Assembly (NCBI GenBank): GCA_964459385.1
Contig: CAYWLG010000013.1
Span: 11,740 to 75,739, forward strand
DNA length: 64,000 nt
Direction: 5' to 3'
Source: UBA6107 sp964459385
Lineage (GTDB): Bacteria; Chloroflexota; Anaerolineae; Anaerolineales; Anaerolineaceae
The stretch's first letter is position 1, and each line of letters opens with the position of its first letter. The notes under the pieces were generated by a model. That model worked only from the letters and a program-made list of their open reading frames with translations, had not been told where the DNA came from and ran no database searches. Positions 39,975 to 49,532 of this stretch are shown piece by piece. The translations under genes and the position numbers were made by a program.

Positions 39975-40835
39975 CTAAAAGATCGATTCGTGTGGGTGTT
40001 TTTCATCCACCTTCGCCAAAGCGTACGAGGCAGCTCCACCCAAAAGGAACAATATGGCGCAAATCACGATTGTCCATCCAGTCACCCCCGAAGGGATGAT
40101 CGCTGCGGTGGATCCTATCACAATGCCCAGAATAAAATGGTACATGAATGGATAAGCCTTCTTGAACAACCATGCGACCAGCTTGGAAAACACCAGGATA
40201 CACAAAACGACACCGATCATCAGCGGGATGATTACACCAAAGTCAAGCTGTTTGATGCCACCGGCCATGGGCTGGTACAGACCCAAATAGATCAAAAAAT
40301 TTGACGGGCTCATCCCCGGCACGATCATCCCCAGGGCAAAGATGGCCCCGCTCATGATCCACACCAGGAAGTTAGGGGTCATGGTTACATTGCCGACCGT
40401 TTCCATCCAGCGCATAAAGAAAAAGATTCCCACAGCAAAAATGACCAGAACGATCCAGTGAAAAGGCTTTCTGCCTTCCTTGCCGGCGGTTTTCCACAAA
40501 GAAGGGAAGGTACCTGCAATAAAGCCAATGAAAAGCCAGATGAACTGGGCGGCAAAATGTGTGAAGGCATAATCGATCACTGCCGAAAAAGCCACTACAC
40601 CAATTGCCCCGCCGATTCCAACTGGCAGGAAGAACAAGATGTTCTGGATGAACTTGTATTTGAGGTTGGCTAAAAATTTGATCAGTGGTTCATAGATGCC
40701 AAAAACCACCATCAGCACACCGCCTGAAAGGCCCGGAACAATCGCGCCGACGCCCACCAAAACGCCCTTGATCAAACGAATAAACCAACTCATAAGACCT
40801 TCTTTATTACTGGTCGTCGTTTCTGGAGTTGTCAT
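39975..40835 (-). CDS. DUF368 undecaprenyl-phosphate translocase (PopT-like)
   Basis: 286 residues with about eight membrane segments. Two DUF368 half-repeats are visible: GAIVPGLSGGVLMVVFGIYEPLI and GMIVPGMSPSNFLIYLGLYQPM. DUF368 proteins were shown to recycle undecaprenyl phosphate across the membrane for cell-wall and glycan synthesis. That fits the nearby GT-C, galE and acylation genes, although no operon links them. AAAAAGGA lies upstream of ATG 40835; an internal Met15 is an alternative. The upstream gap 40836-41126 shows no gene. Confidence 0.88.
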   Translation of the reverse strand: MTTPETTTSNKEGLMSWFIRLIKGVLVGVGAIVPGLSGGVLMVVFGIYEPLIKFLANLKYKFIQNILFFLPVGIGGAIGVVAFSAVIDYAFTHFAAQFIWLFIGFIAGTFPSLWKTAGKEGRKPFHWIVLVIFAVGIFFFMRWMETVGNVTMTPNFLVWIMSGAIFALGMIVPGMSPSNFLIYLGLYQPMAGGIKQLDFGVIIPLMIGVVLCILVFSKLVAWLFKKAYPFMYHFILGIVIGSTAAIIPSGVTGWTIVICAILFLLGGAASYALAKVDEKHPHESIF

Positions 40836-41126
40836 TGTAAAAAGTCCTTTTTATCTGGAACAGTAGATACATCCGGATCGATTTTATCACATGGGGGGTA
40901 ATCCTGATTTATGTGCTTTTCCAACGTGTAAAAACCCTGGATGAAAAATCTGTGTGGATTTCAGGTGTCCACTTGGTGTTTCGCAAGAATAATTAACAGC
41001 AGATCCTTCTGTTTCCCCGGCCGTAAATGATACACGATCACCGCACTAAATGAATGGCTATTGGGAAATGAATTTTCGATTCTTATATTCCATGTCGTAA
41101 ACTAATGGCACAGAATTCGAAGAGGT

Positions 41127-41813
41127 TTATTTTTGGTGGGCCTTCATATTTTCTCTTTGTGACACCAATTCTTTTACACGCGGGGATTCAGCATAAAACC
41201 CGCGATTTTCTTCCGGCAGCATGGCAGCAATGCGGCACATGATCTCATCGGTCAATTTCTGCAATTGTTCATCGCGATTTCCTCGCTCCAGCACTGGGGC
41301 GGGGATAATGGGGCCGAACTCGGCCGTGATATGAGGCCTTCGCAGTGTGATGGCTTTCTTGAATGCCCCAATGGTACCCGTAATAGCCACGGGCACGATG
41401 GGCACATTGGCTCGAATGGCCAGCAGGGCAGTGCCGGGCTTGCCTTCGATCAATTCGCCGCTCTTGCTGCGGGTTCCTTCGGGGGCGATCCCAACAGCTT
41501 TCCCTTCCTGCAGCGCTTCCACCGCCGAGCGGAAGGCGCCGAAGTCGGCGTGGTCGCGGTCAAGCCAGATGCCGTTGGCGGTGGTGATAAACCAGCGAAT
41601 GAGCGGATATTTCAAATACTTGGTGGTGACCAGAGCTGTCATTTCGGGTCGATTGGGAACCAGAAACAGCACAGGAATATCCATGCGGCTCATGTGGTTG
41701 GTTGCGATCAGTACCCCACCCGAATCGGGGATGTTCTCGACCCCCTTGAACTCGGTCTGGGTCAAGAACCCCATCAGCCAGTTGATCAATCTGCGCAGGT
41801 TGTTTGCCTTCAT
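41127..41813 (-). CDS. plsC: 1-acyl-sn-glycerol-3-phosphate acyltransferase (PlsC-like)
   Basis: 228 residues. The acyltransferase motif HxxxxD is in ATNHMSRMDIPVLF, and the glycerolipid-binding block is GIAPEGTRSKSGEL. The remaining blocks VPIVPVAITGT and the C-terminal basic segment agree with the family. It adds the second acyl chain to lysophosphatidic acid at the membrane. GGAGGCG before ATG 41813 supports the start. It is a single gene with gaps of 182 and 291 bases around it. Confidence 0.9.
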   Translation of the reverse strand: MKANNLRRLINWLMGFLTQTEFKGVENIPDSGGVLIATNHMSRMDIPVLFLVPNRPEMTALVTTKYLKYPLIRWFITTANGIWLDRDHADFGAFRSAVEALQEGKAVGIAPEGTRSKSGELIEGKPGTALLAIRANVPIVPVAITGTIGAFKKAITLRRPHITAEFGPIIPAPVLERGNRDEQLQKLTDEIMCRIAAMLPEENRGFYAESPRVKELVSQRENMKAHQK

Positions 41814-41995
41814 AAGACACGCCTCCAGAATGTTGTTAACTATTTACAGATATAACACGCAAAACACGAAATAGTTAATCGCACCCAGTTTTTTTGATTC
41901 AATCACTACAACTGTTCCAGATAATGCCCATGTGCAAGATTAAGTCGATCACAAGGAAAGACTTTCAATGAAAGACGCCTCTTTGTGAAATGGGA

Positions 41996-43264
41996 TTACG
42001 CTGTTGGTTCCTCGGGTTCCACCTGGAAAACAGCGGGAACTGACTGCGCACGGGCTTGTTGCCTGCGTAGCAGGTAGTTGATGACCCAAATGCCAATGGC
42101 CATCAGTGCAGCTAAACTACCCAGCACCCATGTACTGACTGACATTAAAGCGCTGATCGTTGGCACGCTGATGGGCAACGGTAACTGACTTACGCCCATC
42201 AATAAGGCGAAGAAATTCCAACAGCCGTGCAAAATGATCACGCCCAAATATACCAGAGAAATACGCAAAAAATGTCGATCTTGCCAGGTCTTGGCCAGCG
42301 CATAACCGCTCAAACCGGCGGTGAGCACATGCAGCAAGCCGGTACCCACGCGGCCAATGGCCGTGGTGAGCCAGATATCTGTGCCGGCGATGCTGATGAG
42401 CGAAAGGCTTTCCAGCGCCGCAAAAGTGGCCCCACAGAGCATACCCACCGCCCAACCTTCAGCCGGGGTGATCTTTCGCCCGGCCAGAGCCCAAACCGCC
42501 AGGGGTTTGAAAAGCTCCTCAAGGATCGGCACCAGCAGACAGAAGACCAAACCGATCAGCAAATAAAGCCCCGGCTGGGTCAGCAGCGGCGTTAATTCTG
42601 CCTGCAATGACTCCAGCGCGGCCGGGTCTAACTGGCCCTGGCTTTGAAAAAGCTGGAGGTATGGCATGAATTCGGCGTTTTGAGCCAGTGAAGCAATGCC
42701 CATAATGGCAATGACTGCCACGATCAAGACCTCAATGATCGTGATCAGCGGCGCGGTGAAAAAGACCGAAAAATTGATGATGCCCCAACTGCGCTGCCGG
42801 CTGCCCACAGACAATTTGTAACGCCCGACTGTAAGCCAGAGGAAGAGGGGCAGAACGATGATCACAATATTGAACAGAGTGCTTAATGCACCTGAGAAAT
42901 TCCACGGATAGGAGCGATACCCCAGCCACAGAAGCCCCACCCAGACCACGATCAGCAGACTGGCAACAAGCAGATTCTTGTTGGTGATGGTCACCTGTCT
43001 GGACGGTTTACCCGCCAGGCGACGGATGGAAAGAACGATGGAAGGGATCGTGATCAGAATCGCCAGCAGCAGCACCCAGACCAGCTTGGAAAGCTCGGCC
43101 ACGTCAATTGTGCCGGTCGAAACATTTGATCTGGCGATCAGTACCAGCACCACCAGACCAAAGATCGAGAAGATGGACAGAACCAGGCCAATGATGCTGA
43201 TAACCAGTTGCCAGACGCTTAGTCGGTGCAGCTTGGGGGGAGTGAGGGGAGGCGGCAGGGTCAT
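41996..43264 (-). CDS. PrsW family intramembrane metalloprotease-like protein
   Basis: 422 residues with about eleven membrane segments. The protease core lies in the C-terminal half: VPILEELFKPLAVW (EExxK), GATFAALESLS, GLLHVLTAGLSGYAL and HGCWNFFALL, together the PrsW/CPBP set of Glu and His residues. PrsW-type enzymes cut membrane-bound anti-sigma factors or prenylated proteins; the target here is unknown. The stop of the upstream lipoprotein gene overlaps its start (ATGA 43261-43264), so the two are translated together. Confidence 0.85.
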   Translation of the reverse strand: MTLPPPLTPPKLHRLSVWQLVISIIGLVLSIFSIFGLVVLVLIARSNVSTGTIDVAELSKLVWVLLLAILITIPSIVLSIRRLAGKPSRQVTITNKNLLVASLLIVVWVGLLWLGYRSYPWNFSGALSTLFNIVIIVLPLFLWLTVGRYKLSVGSRQRSWGIINFSVFFTAPLITIIEVLIVAVIAIMGIASLAQNAEFMPYLQLFQSQGQLDPAALESLQAELTPLLTQPGLYLLIGLVFCLLVPILEELFKPLAVWALAGRKITPAEGWAVGMLCGATFAALESLSLISIAGTDIWLTTAIGRVGTGLLHVLTAGLSGYALAKTWQDRHFLRISLVYLGVIILHGCWNFFALLMGVSQLPLPISVPTISALMSVSTWVLGSLAALMAIGIWVINYLLRRQQARAQSVPAVFQVEPEEPTA

Positions 43265-44586
43265 TTCACCTCGATGCTGATGCTCAAAATGGGGTCGGGG
43301 GTTACCAGAATGGCGTCACTGGAGGGGTTGCGCGGACGCAGTGTGGTCAGCACCTCCATGCCCTCGATCACCTGGCCGAAGACGGTGTAACGTCCATCCA
43401 GGCTGGGAGCGGCGGTATAGGTGATGAAGAACTGCGATCCGTTCGTGTCGGTACCGGCATTGGCCATGCCCACCACCCCGGGTTTATCGAAATGCAGATC
43501 GGGGGTCAGTTCGTCGCTGAAAGAGTAGCCCGGCGTGCCCAGCCCTGAATTGCTGGGGTCACCGGCCTGGGCCACAAAACCAGGGATCACCCTGAAAAAG
43601 CCTGAGTTATCGTACCAGTGGTTTTCAGCCAGAAAAACAAAGCTGTTCACGGCCCAGGGGGCTTTATCGGCATACAACTCGATCACAATATCCCCTTTTT
43701 CGGTGTGTAAAGTGGCCGTGTAGCTCTTGCTGGGGTCAATTGTCATGGGCGGACACTCGCTGAACGATCGTTCACCCAACTTAAAGTAGTCATAAAGGTT
43801 GGTTAGAACGTCCAAACTGTAGGGTGCCTGAATCGGGAAGCCGTTAACAAACAGAAATGGATCGCTGAAGCTGAAATTGCTGTAGATCGAATTGAGCGAA
43901 ACCACTTCAGCGCGGGCATCGTTCACCTTTTTGACCACCGCATCTGAGGTCATATCGGTCTTGAATTTCTCGGCGTTCAATCCCAGTTCGGCCACGCGCT
44001 CGTAGATCCAGGCGCTGAAGTTATCCGGTGAGAGGCTGACCCAATCAGCCTGGGCGCTAAAGAGCAGATCGTGCACCGTCCAGAATTTGCCCTGCAAGCC
44101 GGCGGCTTCAGCGGCCTGGGCGGCTAGTTGATCTTTGTCGTAAATGTATAAGGGATAATGGCGGAAAACCAGCTTCACTTCATCGGGATATTTCTTCTGG
44201 AAGCTTTCAAGAATGGTACTCAATTGTGCGCTGGAGGTATCCTGAAAATCGGCATATTCGATAATGGTCATAAAAGGCGCATCTGCCCCGTTGGACCAAT
44301 CGGCTGAGGTGATGGCCGGCAAAGACGCCTGGCTGGTGGGGTCGGGGGTGGGAACGGCAGAGACCACCTGGCAGCTTGCCGGGCCGCTGGGGGTGATGGC
44401 AACTGTTGGCTCAGTGGTAGCTGTGGCCGTCGCCGCCGGGGTGTTGGTAGCCGTGGGCAGCAGGGTGGCTGTTGCGGTAGCCGCTTCAGGGGATGGGGTT
44501 TCGCTGGGCAGGGCGGGTGCCGGGGCACTACAGGCTGCCAGCAGGAGGGAAAATAGTACAGTAAGAACAACGATACGATTACGCAT
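43261..44586 (-). CDS. Lipoprotein fusing a DsbA-like fold to a cyclophilin PPIase
   Basis: 441 residues. The lipobox LAAC19 and a Thr/Pro-rich spacer place it outside the membrane. Residues about 95-280 form a DsbA-like thioredoxin fold (IIEYADFQDTSSAQ, VFRHYPLYIYDKDQLAAQAAEAAGLQGKFW), but the CxxC is replaced by D116-T-S-S119. Residues about 290-440 are a cyclophilin domain with GDIVIELYADKAPWAVNSFV, FFRVIPGFVAQAGDP and GSQFFITY. It probably chaperones or isomerises exported proteins without redox activity. It is coupled to a PrsW-like protease. Confidence 0.88.
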   Translation of the reverse strand: MRNRIVVLTVLFSLLLAACSAPAPALPSETPSPEAATATATLLPTATNTPAATATATTEPTVAITPSGPASCQVVSAVPTPDPTSQASLPAITSADWSNGADAPFMTIIEYADFQDTSSAQLSTILESFQKKYPDEVKLVFRHYPLYIYDKDQLAAQAAEAAGLQGKFWTVHDLLFSAQADWVSLSPDNFSAWIYERVAELGLNAEKFKTDMTSDAVVKKVNDARAEVVSLNSIYSNFSFSDPFLFVNGFPIQAPYSLDVLTNLYDYFKLGERSFSECPPMTIDPSKSYTATLHTEKGDIVIELYADKAPWAVNSFVFLAENHWYDNSGFFRVIPGFVAQAGDPSNSGLGTPGYSFSDELTPDLHFDKPGVVGMANAGTDTNGSQFFITYTAAPSLDGRYTVFGQVIEGMEVLTTLRPRNPSSDAILVTPDPILSISIEVK

Positions 44587-44606
44587 AGCAGTATCCTTCC
44601 CTGTTC

Positions 44607-45236
44607 CTAGCGCTCAGAAGCAAAGGGGATCTTTGCCTCGATTATTTTACGAATAGCTGATTGTACCATTGCGGGGGGTTGGCCGGCGTCTACCCATTGC
44701 CAGCGCTCCGGCTCGGCCTGGGCAAGCTCAAGATACCCTTCGCGAACGCGCTTATGAAAGGCCAGTTCGTAGGCATCCAGCCGGTTCCATTCGCCCCCGC
44801 TGCTTTGCCGTCTTTGCAGCCCGGTCGATGCGTCTACATCCAACAAGAGGGTCAGATCCGGTGTCAGCCCGCCGGTGACGAATTTCATCAGTCGTTTGAG
44901 TTCTTCCAGGTCAATGCCGTGGCCATAGCCCTGATAGGCCAGGGTCGAATCGGCATAGCGGTCACTGATCACAACCACGCCGCGGGCCAGGGCCGGTTTA
45001 AGCACCTCTTCTACGATCTGGGCGCGGGCGGCGCAAAAGAGCAAGATCTCGGTGCGCGGCTGCATGCTAGTGTTGCCCAGCTTCATGATCACCTGGCGAA
45101 TCTGGTCGCCGATCGAAGTACCGCCGGGCTCGCGGGTGGTGAGCACCTCATAGCCGCGCTGGCGGATGAACTCTGCCAGCATGGGTATTTGCATGGATTT
45201 GCCGCTGCCATCGGGGCCTTCGAGTGTAATGAACAT
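44607..45236 (-). CDS. tmk: Thymidylate kinase
   Basis: 209 residues, the normal size. The P-loop is ITLEGPDGSGKSMQ, with SMQ instead of the more usual TTQ. The DR(Y) motif is SDRYADSTLAYQGYGHG, and TREPGGTSIGDQIRQ binds the substrate. It phosphorylates dTMP to dTDP. Ten bases separate it from the R3H ATPase gene upstream, and the fusion lipoprotein follows after 20 bases. All run in the same direction, so this is a long minus-strand operon. Confidence 0.95.
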   Translation of the reverse strand: MFITLEGPDGSGKSMQIPMLAEFIRQRGYEVLTTREPGGTSIGDQIRQVIMKLGNTSMQPRTEILLFCAARAQIVEEVLKPALARGVVVISDRYADSTLAYQGYGHGIDLEELKRLMKFVTGGLTPDLTLLLDVDASTGLQRRQSSGGEWNRLDAYELAFHKRVREGYLELAQAEPERWQWVDAGQPPAMVQSAIRKIIEAKIPFASER

Positions 45237-45246
45237 TGCACCTTCT

Positions 45247-46887
45247 CTATTCGCGGAAGATTCTTACCCTGCGGTTGGGTTCGCGCCCGTAAGACTGCGA
45301 GATCAGTTGGGCTTCTTTGGCCATTTCGTGCTGAATGCGCCGCACGTTGGCAGAGGCCGGGGGCAGATCCACCCAGCGCTGACCGTTAAGCACGGCCTGA
45401 ATGGCCGATTGGGTCTGGTTGGCGATCTCTTCAAAATCAGCCGCGGCTGAATCCTGCGGCAGGTTGAAGATCTCGGCCAGGGATTGTTCCATTTGATTGA
45501 TGGTGTTGGCACGCAGCACATAAATGGGAATGCCGCGCGCTTCGGCGTCTACGATGGGCTCCTGGCGGCTGCGGTAATAGGTACGCAGGGTCATCACCAC
45601 GTCGGCTTCGTCAATGTTCTTTACCACCTGCAGCGGGATGCCCAGGCGGTGCCCTGACTGTTCCAGGCGGTTGCGGGCCACCCCGTATGCGTAAATGTGC
45701 ACGATACGGCGCGGCTGAATGCTGGTGCGCGGGTTTTCGCTGGTGCGTGAATAGGTGGCCTCCGGGTAGGAGGAACGACGCGTCGTTGAAGGAGCCGGTT
45801 TCTCAAACTCGGCGCCGCGGTCGATAAAATTGGTGCCGTACGTGCGGTGGTTGCCCTGGCTGATGTTGCGCGCTGAAGCGGCCGGGGCGGGCGCTTTCTG
45901 GATGTGAATTTCATCCTTCTCGTCACGATAGCGCTGTTCAGGTTGGATGGGAAAACCGCGCAGCAGGGTATCCACCACTGTGCCCACATCGGGATGTACC
46001 ACCAGCTTGTCGCGTTCCTGCAGTTCCACCAGCACATCGAAAGTAGGCGGAGAGCGGCGTTCGAGCACGGTCTTCTGGGTGCCACGACGGCGTGCTTCTT
46101 CGTCCGACAGGGTAACCGATTCAACCCCGCCCACCAGATCGGAAAGCGTGGGGTTGAGCAGCAGGTTTTCAAGGGTACGGCCATGTGCCGTGGCCACCAG
46201 TTGCACACCGCGTTCGGCGATGGTGCGTGCGGCCATAGCCTCGAGTTCGCGCCCGATCTCATCGATGATGATCACTTCAGGGTTGTGGTTTTCGACCGCC
46301 TCGATCATCACTTCATGCTGCAAAGAAGGGGTGGCTACCTGCATGCGGCGTGCCTTGCCCACAGCGGGATGCGGCACATCGCCATCGCCGCCGATCTCGT
46401 TGGAGGTATCCACGATGATGACGCGTTTGTTCTCGGCCAAAATGCGGGCAGATTCGCGCAGCATGGTGGTCTTGCCAATGCCCGGCTTGCCCAACAACAG
46501 AATGCTCTTGCCCGATTCGAGCAGGTCTTGAATGATGTCGATGGTGCCGTAAACGGCACGACCTACACGGCAGGTAAGCCCCACGATGGTGCTGTGGCGG
46601 TTGCGGATGGCCGAAATGCGGTGCAGGGTGCGTTCCAGGCCGGCGCGGTTATCGGCGTCAAATTCGCCGATGCGCGAGACCACGTGATCGATATCGGTGC
46701 GGTCTACTTCGGTCTGGCTTAACTGAACTTCGCTATCCACAAAACGAGCCATCGGCAAACGGCCCAGATCGAGAACGATCTCGAGCAGTTTGTCGCTGTT
46801 ATTGATGCGGTTGAGTTCCTCTACGATTCGAGCGGGTAATACAGCCAGCAGTATTTGTAAATCGTCGGTTATTCTTCTCTGTGTCAT
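45247..46887 (-). CDS. SpoIIIAA-like AAA ATPase with C-terminal R3H domain
   Basis: 546 residues. The ATPase has Walker A LLLGKPGIGKTTMLRE and Walker B VIIIDEIGRELEA, followed by RGVQLVATAHGRTLENLLLNP. This matches the SpoIIIAA/Ycf45 group also found in cyanobacteria. A linker rich in Pro, Ser and Arg (about 330-390) leads to a small domain and then an R3H domain with RIQHEMAKEAQLISQSYGREPNRRVRIF, which binds single-stranded nucleic acid. The cellular role is unknown. It sits between pdxST and tmk in one operon. Confidence 0.88.
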   Translation of the reverse strand: MTQRRITDDLQILLAVLPARIVEELNRINNSDKLLEIVLDLGRLPMARFVDSEVQLSQTEVDRTDIDHVVSRIGEFDADNRAGLERTLHRISAIRNRHSTIVGLTCRVGRAVYGTIDIIQDLLESGKSILLLGKPGIGKTTMLRESARILAENKRVIIVDTSNEIGGDGDVPHPAVGKARRMQVATPSLQHEVMIEAVENHNPEVIIIDEIGRELEAMAARTIAERGVQLVATAHGRTLENLLLNPTLSDLVGGVESVTLSDEEARRRGTQKTVLERRSPPTFDVLVELQERDKLVVHPDVGTVVDTLLRGFPIQPEQRYRDEKDEIHIQKAPAPAASARNISQGNHRTYGTNFIDRGAEFEKPAPSTTRRSSYPEATYSRTSENPRTSIQPRRIVHIYAYGVARNRLEQSGHRLGIPLQVVKNIDEADVVMTLRTYYRSRQEPIVDAEARGIPIYVLRANTINQMEQSLAEIFNLPQDSAAADFEEIANQTQSAIQAVLNGQRWVDLPPASANVRRIQHEMAKEAQLISQSYGREPNRRVRIFRE

Positions 46888-46913
46888 ACTTCCCTAATTA
46901 TCAACTAAAACGC

Positions 46914-47870
46914 TTACTTTTGCACCTGGTTGGGGTCACTGATTTTATTGACCATCGGGGCCGCGGTGGGTTCAACCGGCCGGCTTTCAAGCGACAAAAC
47001 TCGCTGTTGGGCACCGGCGAACTGTTTAATGGCCAGATGACGCACCAGCAGGGCAAAATGAACGGTGGTGAGCGCCCCCATCGCTTCAAGCGCCGGGGTG
47101 ATCCAGGCCTGGTAGGAGCGCATCTGCAAATAAACCGGTTTGTCGAACTCCTGGAACAGATAAGACAGCCCCAGCAAAAGCTCGTCGATCTTTTCGATGG
47201 CCGGATGAATGACCGGCTTCAGGTAAATGCCTTTGGGGCCGGAAAAGCTCTCAACGTAGGCCACCATCTCACCGCTCAGGTTGCGGTAGACCAGGCGGGG
47301 AATCTCAGCGCCGGGGTACACCTCAGAGGTTTGCACCAGCGGCGGCACCAGCGTTTGGTAGAGACTGCGCACGGTCGGCTCTTCGCCCACAGAAAGTTTT
47401 TGCCAGTGTTCCGCAAATTTTTCTGCCCCCGGGCTGGTCTTTTGCGGGAGCTGCCAGATGGTTTCCCATCCATAGATGCTAAAACTGTTTTTGCGCAGTG
47501 CTTCGAGCAGGGGGTCGGCATCGCGCACTTCGGCCAGCAGATTGAAAGCGCCCATTCTGCCGGCATGGTAGCACAAAAAGTCGATCAGTGCGGGCAGATC
47601 GGGGTGATCGGCGGCCGCTGCTGGCAGCAGATAGACCAGGTGGGCCGAGCGATCCCCGCTGGTATGCTGCACCTGGCCGGCCAGAGCACTCTTGCCTTTG
47701 GCAGCCAGACTGATGGCCGAAAAGCTCTCGTAATCCATTTTCAAACGGGAAGACAGCACTGAAAACCCGATCGGGTTTCCGTGGGTGAGCAGCAGTGAGT
47801 TATTCAGACAAGAAAGGCGGCCCCGGTTTTTGACCAGCAGCGGAATATCGTGCCATTCTAACGGTCGAAT
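46914..47870 (-). CDS. Unknown cytoplasmic protein with a probable non-AUG start
   Basis: About 318 residues. The frame contains no ATG before codon 45, yet protein-like sequence extends upstream as RPLEWHDIPLLVKNRGRL, up to the ATT at 47868-47870. ATC 47871-47873 and ATA 47874-47876 precede it. GGAG lies 15 bases upstream of the ATT, inside the pdxT end. GTG at 47759 would give a shorter protein of 281 residues. No domain is recognised; the C-terminal half resembles a GNAT-like fold only vaguely. It sits tightly between pdxT and the R3H gene. Confidence 0.6.
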   Translation of the reverse strand: MRPLEWHDIPLLVKNRGRLSCLNNSLLLTHGNPIGFSVLSSRLKMDYESFSAISLAAKGKSALAGQVQHTSGDRSAHLVYLLPAAAADHPDLPALIDFLCYHAGRMGAFNLLAEVRDADPLLEALRKNSFSIYGWETIWQLPQKTSPGAEKFAEHWQKLSVGEEPTVRSLYQTLVPPLVQTSEVYPGAEIPRLVYRNLSGEMVAYVESFSGPKGIYLKPVIHPAIEKIDELLLGLSYLFQEFDKPVYLQMRSYQAWITPALEAMGALTTVHFALLVRHLAIKQFAGAQQRVLSLESRPVEPTAAPMVNKISDPNQVQK

Positions 47871-47872
47871 GA

Positions 47873-48448
47873 TTATTGTGCCAGCTCCATGAAATAACGG
47901 TGGAAGCGGTCGTCGTCGGTCAGTTCAGGGTGGAAAGAGGTTGCCAGCAAATGTCCTTGCCGGGCAGCCACGATCCGTCCATCCTCAAGAGAGGTCAAGA
48001 TATCCACACCGCTCCCGACACTCTCGATCAACGGAGCGCGGATGAAGATCGCGTGGTAGGGTCCTCCGTCGCCAAACTTTTTCAGGGCGGCGACATCGAG
48101 ATCAACCTCAAAGCTGTCTACCTGACGACCGAACGCATTGCGCTCGACGACAATATCCATGATTCCCAGCAAGGGCTGGGGACGGCGTGCATCTTTCGAG
48201 AGGAAAATGGCGCCGGCGCAGGTGCCCCAAACGGCGTGCTTTTCAGCAAATCTGCGTAAAGGATCCATCAAACCAAACTCAGTGGCCAGTTTCCCGATGG
48301 TGGTAGATTCGCCACCCGGAATGATCAGGCCACTGATCTCATCCAATTGTTTCGGCAGGCGCACTTGCACCACCTCGGCCCCGAGTTTTTCGAGCATCAC
48401 CTGGTGTTCTGCGAAGTCACCCTGTAAGGCCAGGACTCCGATCTTCAT
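47873..48448 (-). CDS. pdxT: Pyridoxal 5'-phosphate synthase glutaminase subunit
   Basis: 191 residues. The class I glutaminase triad is seen as the Cys in VWGTCAGAIFL and His/Glu in FHPELTDD. GVLALQGDFAEH and IIPGGESTTIGKL are diagnostic of PdxT. It releases ammonia from glutamine and channels it to PdxS. pdxS lies six bases upstream, so they form the usual unit in reverse of no special note. Confidence 0.97.
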   Translation of the reverse strand: MKIGVLALQGDFAEHQVMLEKLGAEVVQVRLPKQLDEISGLIIPGGESTTIGKLATEFGLMDPLRRFAEKHAVWGTCAGAIFLSKDARRPQPLLGIMDIVVERNAFGRQVDSFEVDLDVAALKKFGDGGPYHAIFIRAPLIESVGSGVDILTSLEDGRIVAARQGHLLATSFHPELTDDDRFHRYFMELAQ

Positions 48449-48454
48449 AAAGAC

Positions 48455-49342
48455 TTACCAACCTCGTTGTGCGATCTTCTCGGGATCTGGAATGGAAGAC
48501 ACCTGACGGCCGACCATGGGTTCGCCCAAATTGCGGCTGACCTCGGCCAGAATGGCAGGGTCGTTGTAGTGTGTGGTGGCTTTGACGATGGCGGCGGCAC
48601 GTTTGGCCGGGTCGCCCGATTTGAAAATGCCAGACCCTACAAAGACACCATCCACGCCCAACTGCATCATCAGTGCGGCATCGGCCGGGGTGGCAATGCC
48701 ACCGGCGGCAAAGTTGACCACCGGCAGGCGTCCCAGTTTGCGGGTTTCGAGCACGACCTCATAGGGGGCGCCGTTCTCTTTGGCAAAGGCCATCACTTCT
48801 TCTTCAGGCATGTTCTGCAGGCGGCGAATCTCGCCCAGCACGGTGCGGGCATGGCGCACGGCCTCGACCACATCGCCGGTGCCGGCTTCGCCTTTGGTGC
48901 GGATCATGGCCGCGCCTTCGCCGATGCGGCGCAGGGCCTCGCCCAAATTGCGGCAGCCGCAGACAAACGGAACAGTGAAGTTGTGTTTGAAGATGTGATT
49001 GGATTCATCGGCCGGGGTCAGTACTTCGGATTCATCGATGTAATCGACACCGATCGATTCGAGAATCTGAGCCTCGACAAAGTGACCGATGCGGCATTTG
49101 GCCATCACCGGAATGGTGACCGATTCCATGATCTTCATGATCAGATCGGGGTCGCTCATGCGGGCCACACCACCATCGGCACGAATATCGGCCGGGACGC
49201 GTTCAAGTGCCATCACGGCGCAGGCGCCGGCATCTTCGGCGATCTTGGCATGGTCGGGGGTGACCACATCCATGATCACGCCGCCTTTGAGCATTTGGGC
49301 CAGGCCTTTCTTCACTTCAAAAGAACCCTGTTTCTGTTCCAT
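48455..49342 (-). CDS. pdxS: Pyridoxal 5'-phosphate synthase subunit PdxS
   Basis: 295 residues. The N-terminal KKGLAQMLKGGVIMDVVTPDHAKIAEDAGA, the active-site Lys in VMAKCRIGHFVEAQ and the DESEVLTPADESNH block are highly conserved. It builds PLP from ribose 5-phosphate, glyceraldehyde 3-phosphate and ammonia. AGGAGA lies upstream of ATG 49342. It is the first gene of the unit that continues through pdxT and the non-AUG gene to the R3H ATPase and tmk. Confidence 0.98.
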   Translation of the reverse strand: MEQKQGSFEVKKGLAQMLKGGVIMDVVTPDHAKIAEDAGACAVMALERVPADIRADGGVARMSDPDLIMKIMESVTIPVMAKCRIGHFVEAQILESIGVDYIDESEVLTPADESNHIFKHNFTVPFVCGCRNLGEALRRIGEGAAMIRTKGEAGTGDVVEAVRHARTVLGEIRRLQNMPEEEVMAFAKENGAPYEVVLETRKLGRLPVVNFAAGGIATPADAALMMQLGVDGVFVGSGIFKSGDPAKRAAAIVKATTHYNDPAILAEVSRNLGEPMVGRQVSSIPDPEKIAQRGW

Positions 49343-49461
49343 AGTTTGTCTTTCTCCTGTAAAGGTCTTTCCTACCTATATATAAGGCAGGATGCTTCCT
49401 TTTTGATTCTACCACGTGCCCACATTCCTATCAAATGAAGGGTGTCATGATCATTAATAAT

Positions 49462-49488
49462 GAAAGCCCCTCGCAAATTCGGAGGGGC
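49462..49488 (-). terminator. Terminator of the CrtI-like gene
   Basis: GCCCCTC and GAGGGGC pair around nine bases. On the minus strand CTTTCATT follows, a weak U-tract. Confidence 0.55.
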
Positions 49489-49532
49489 AAAATCAAAGAA
49501 ATGGGTTCTGAATGTGTCAGTTCAAGAGGAAG

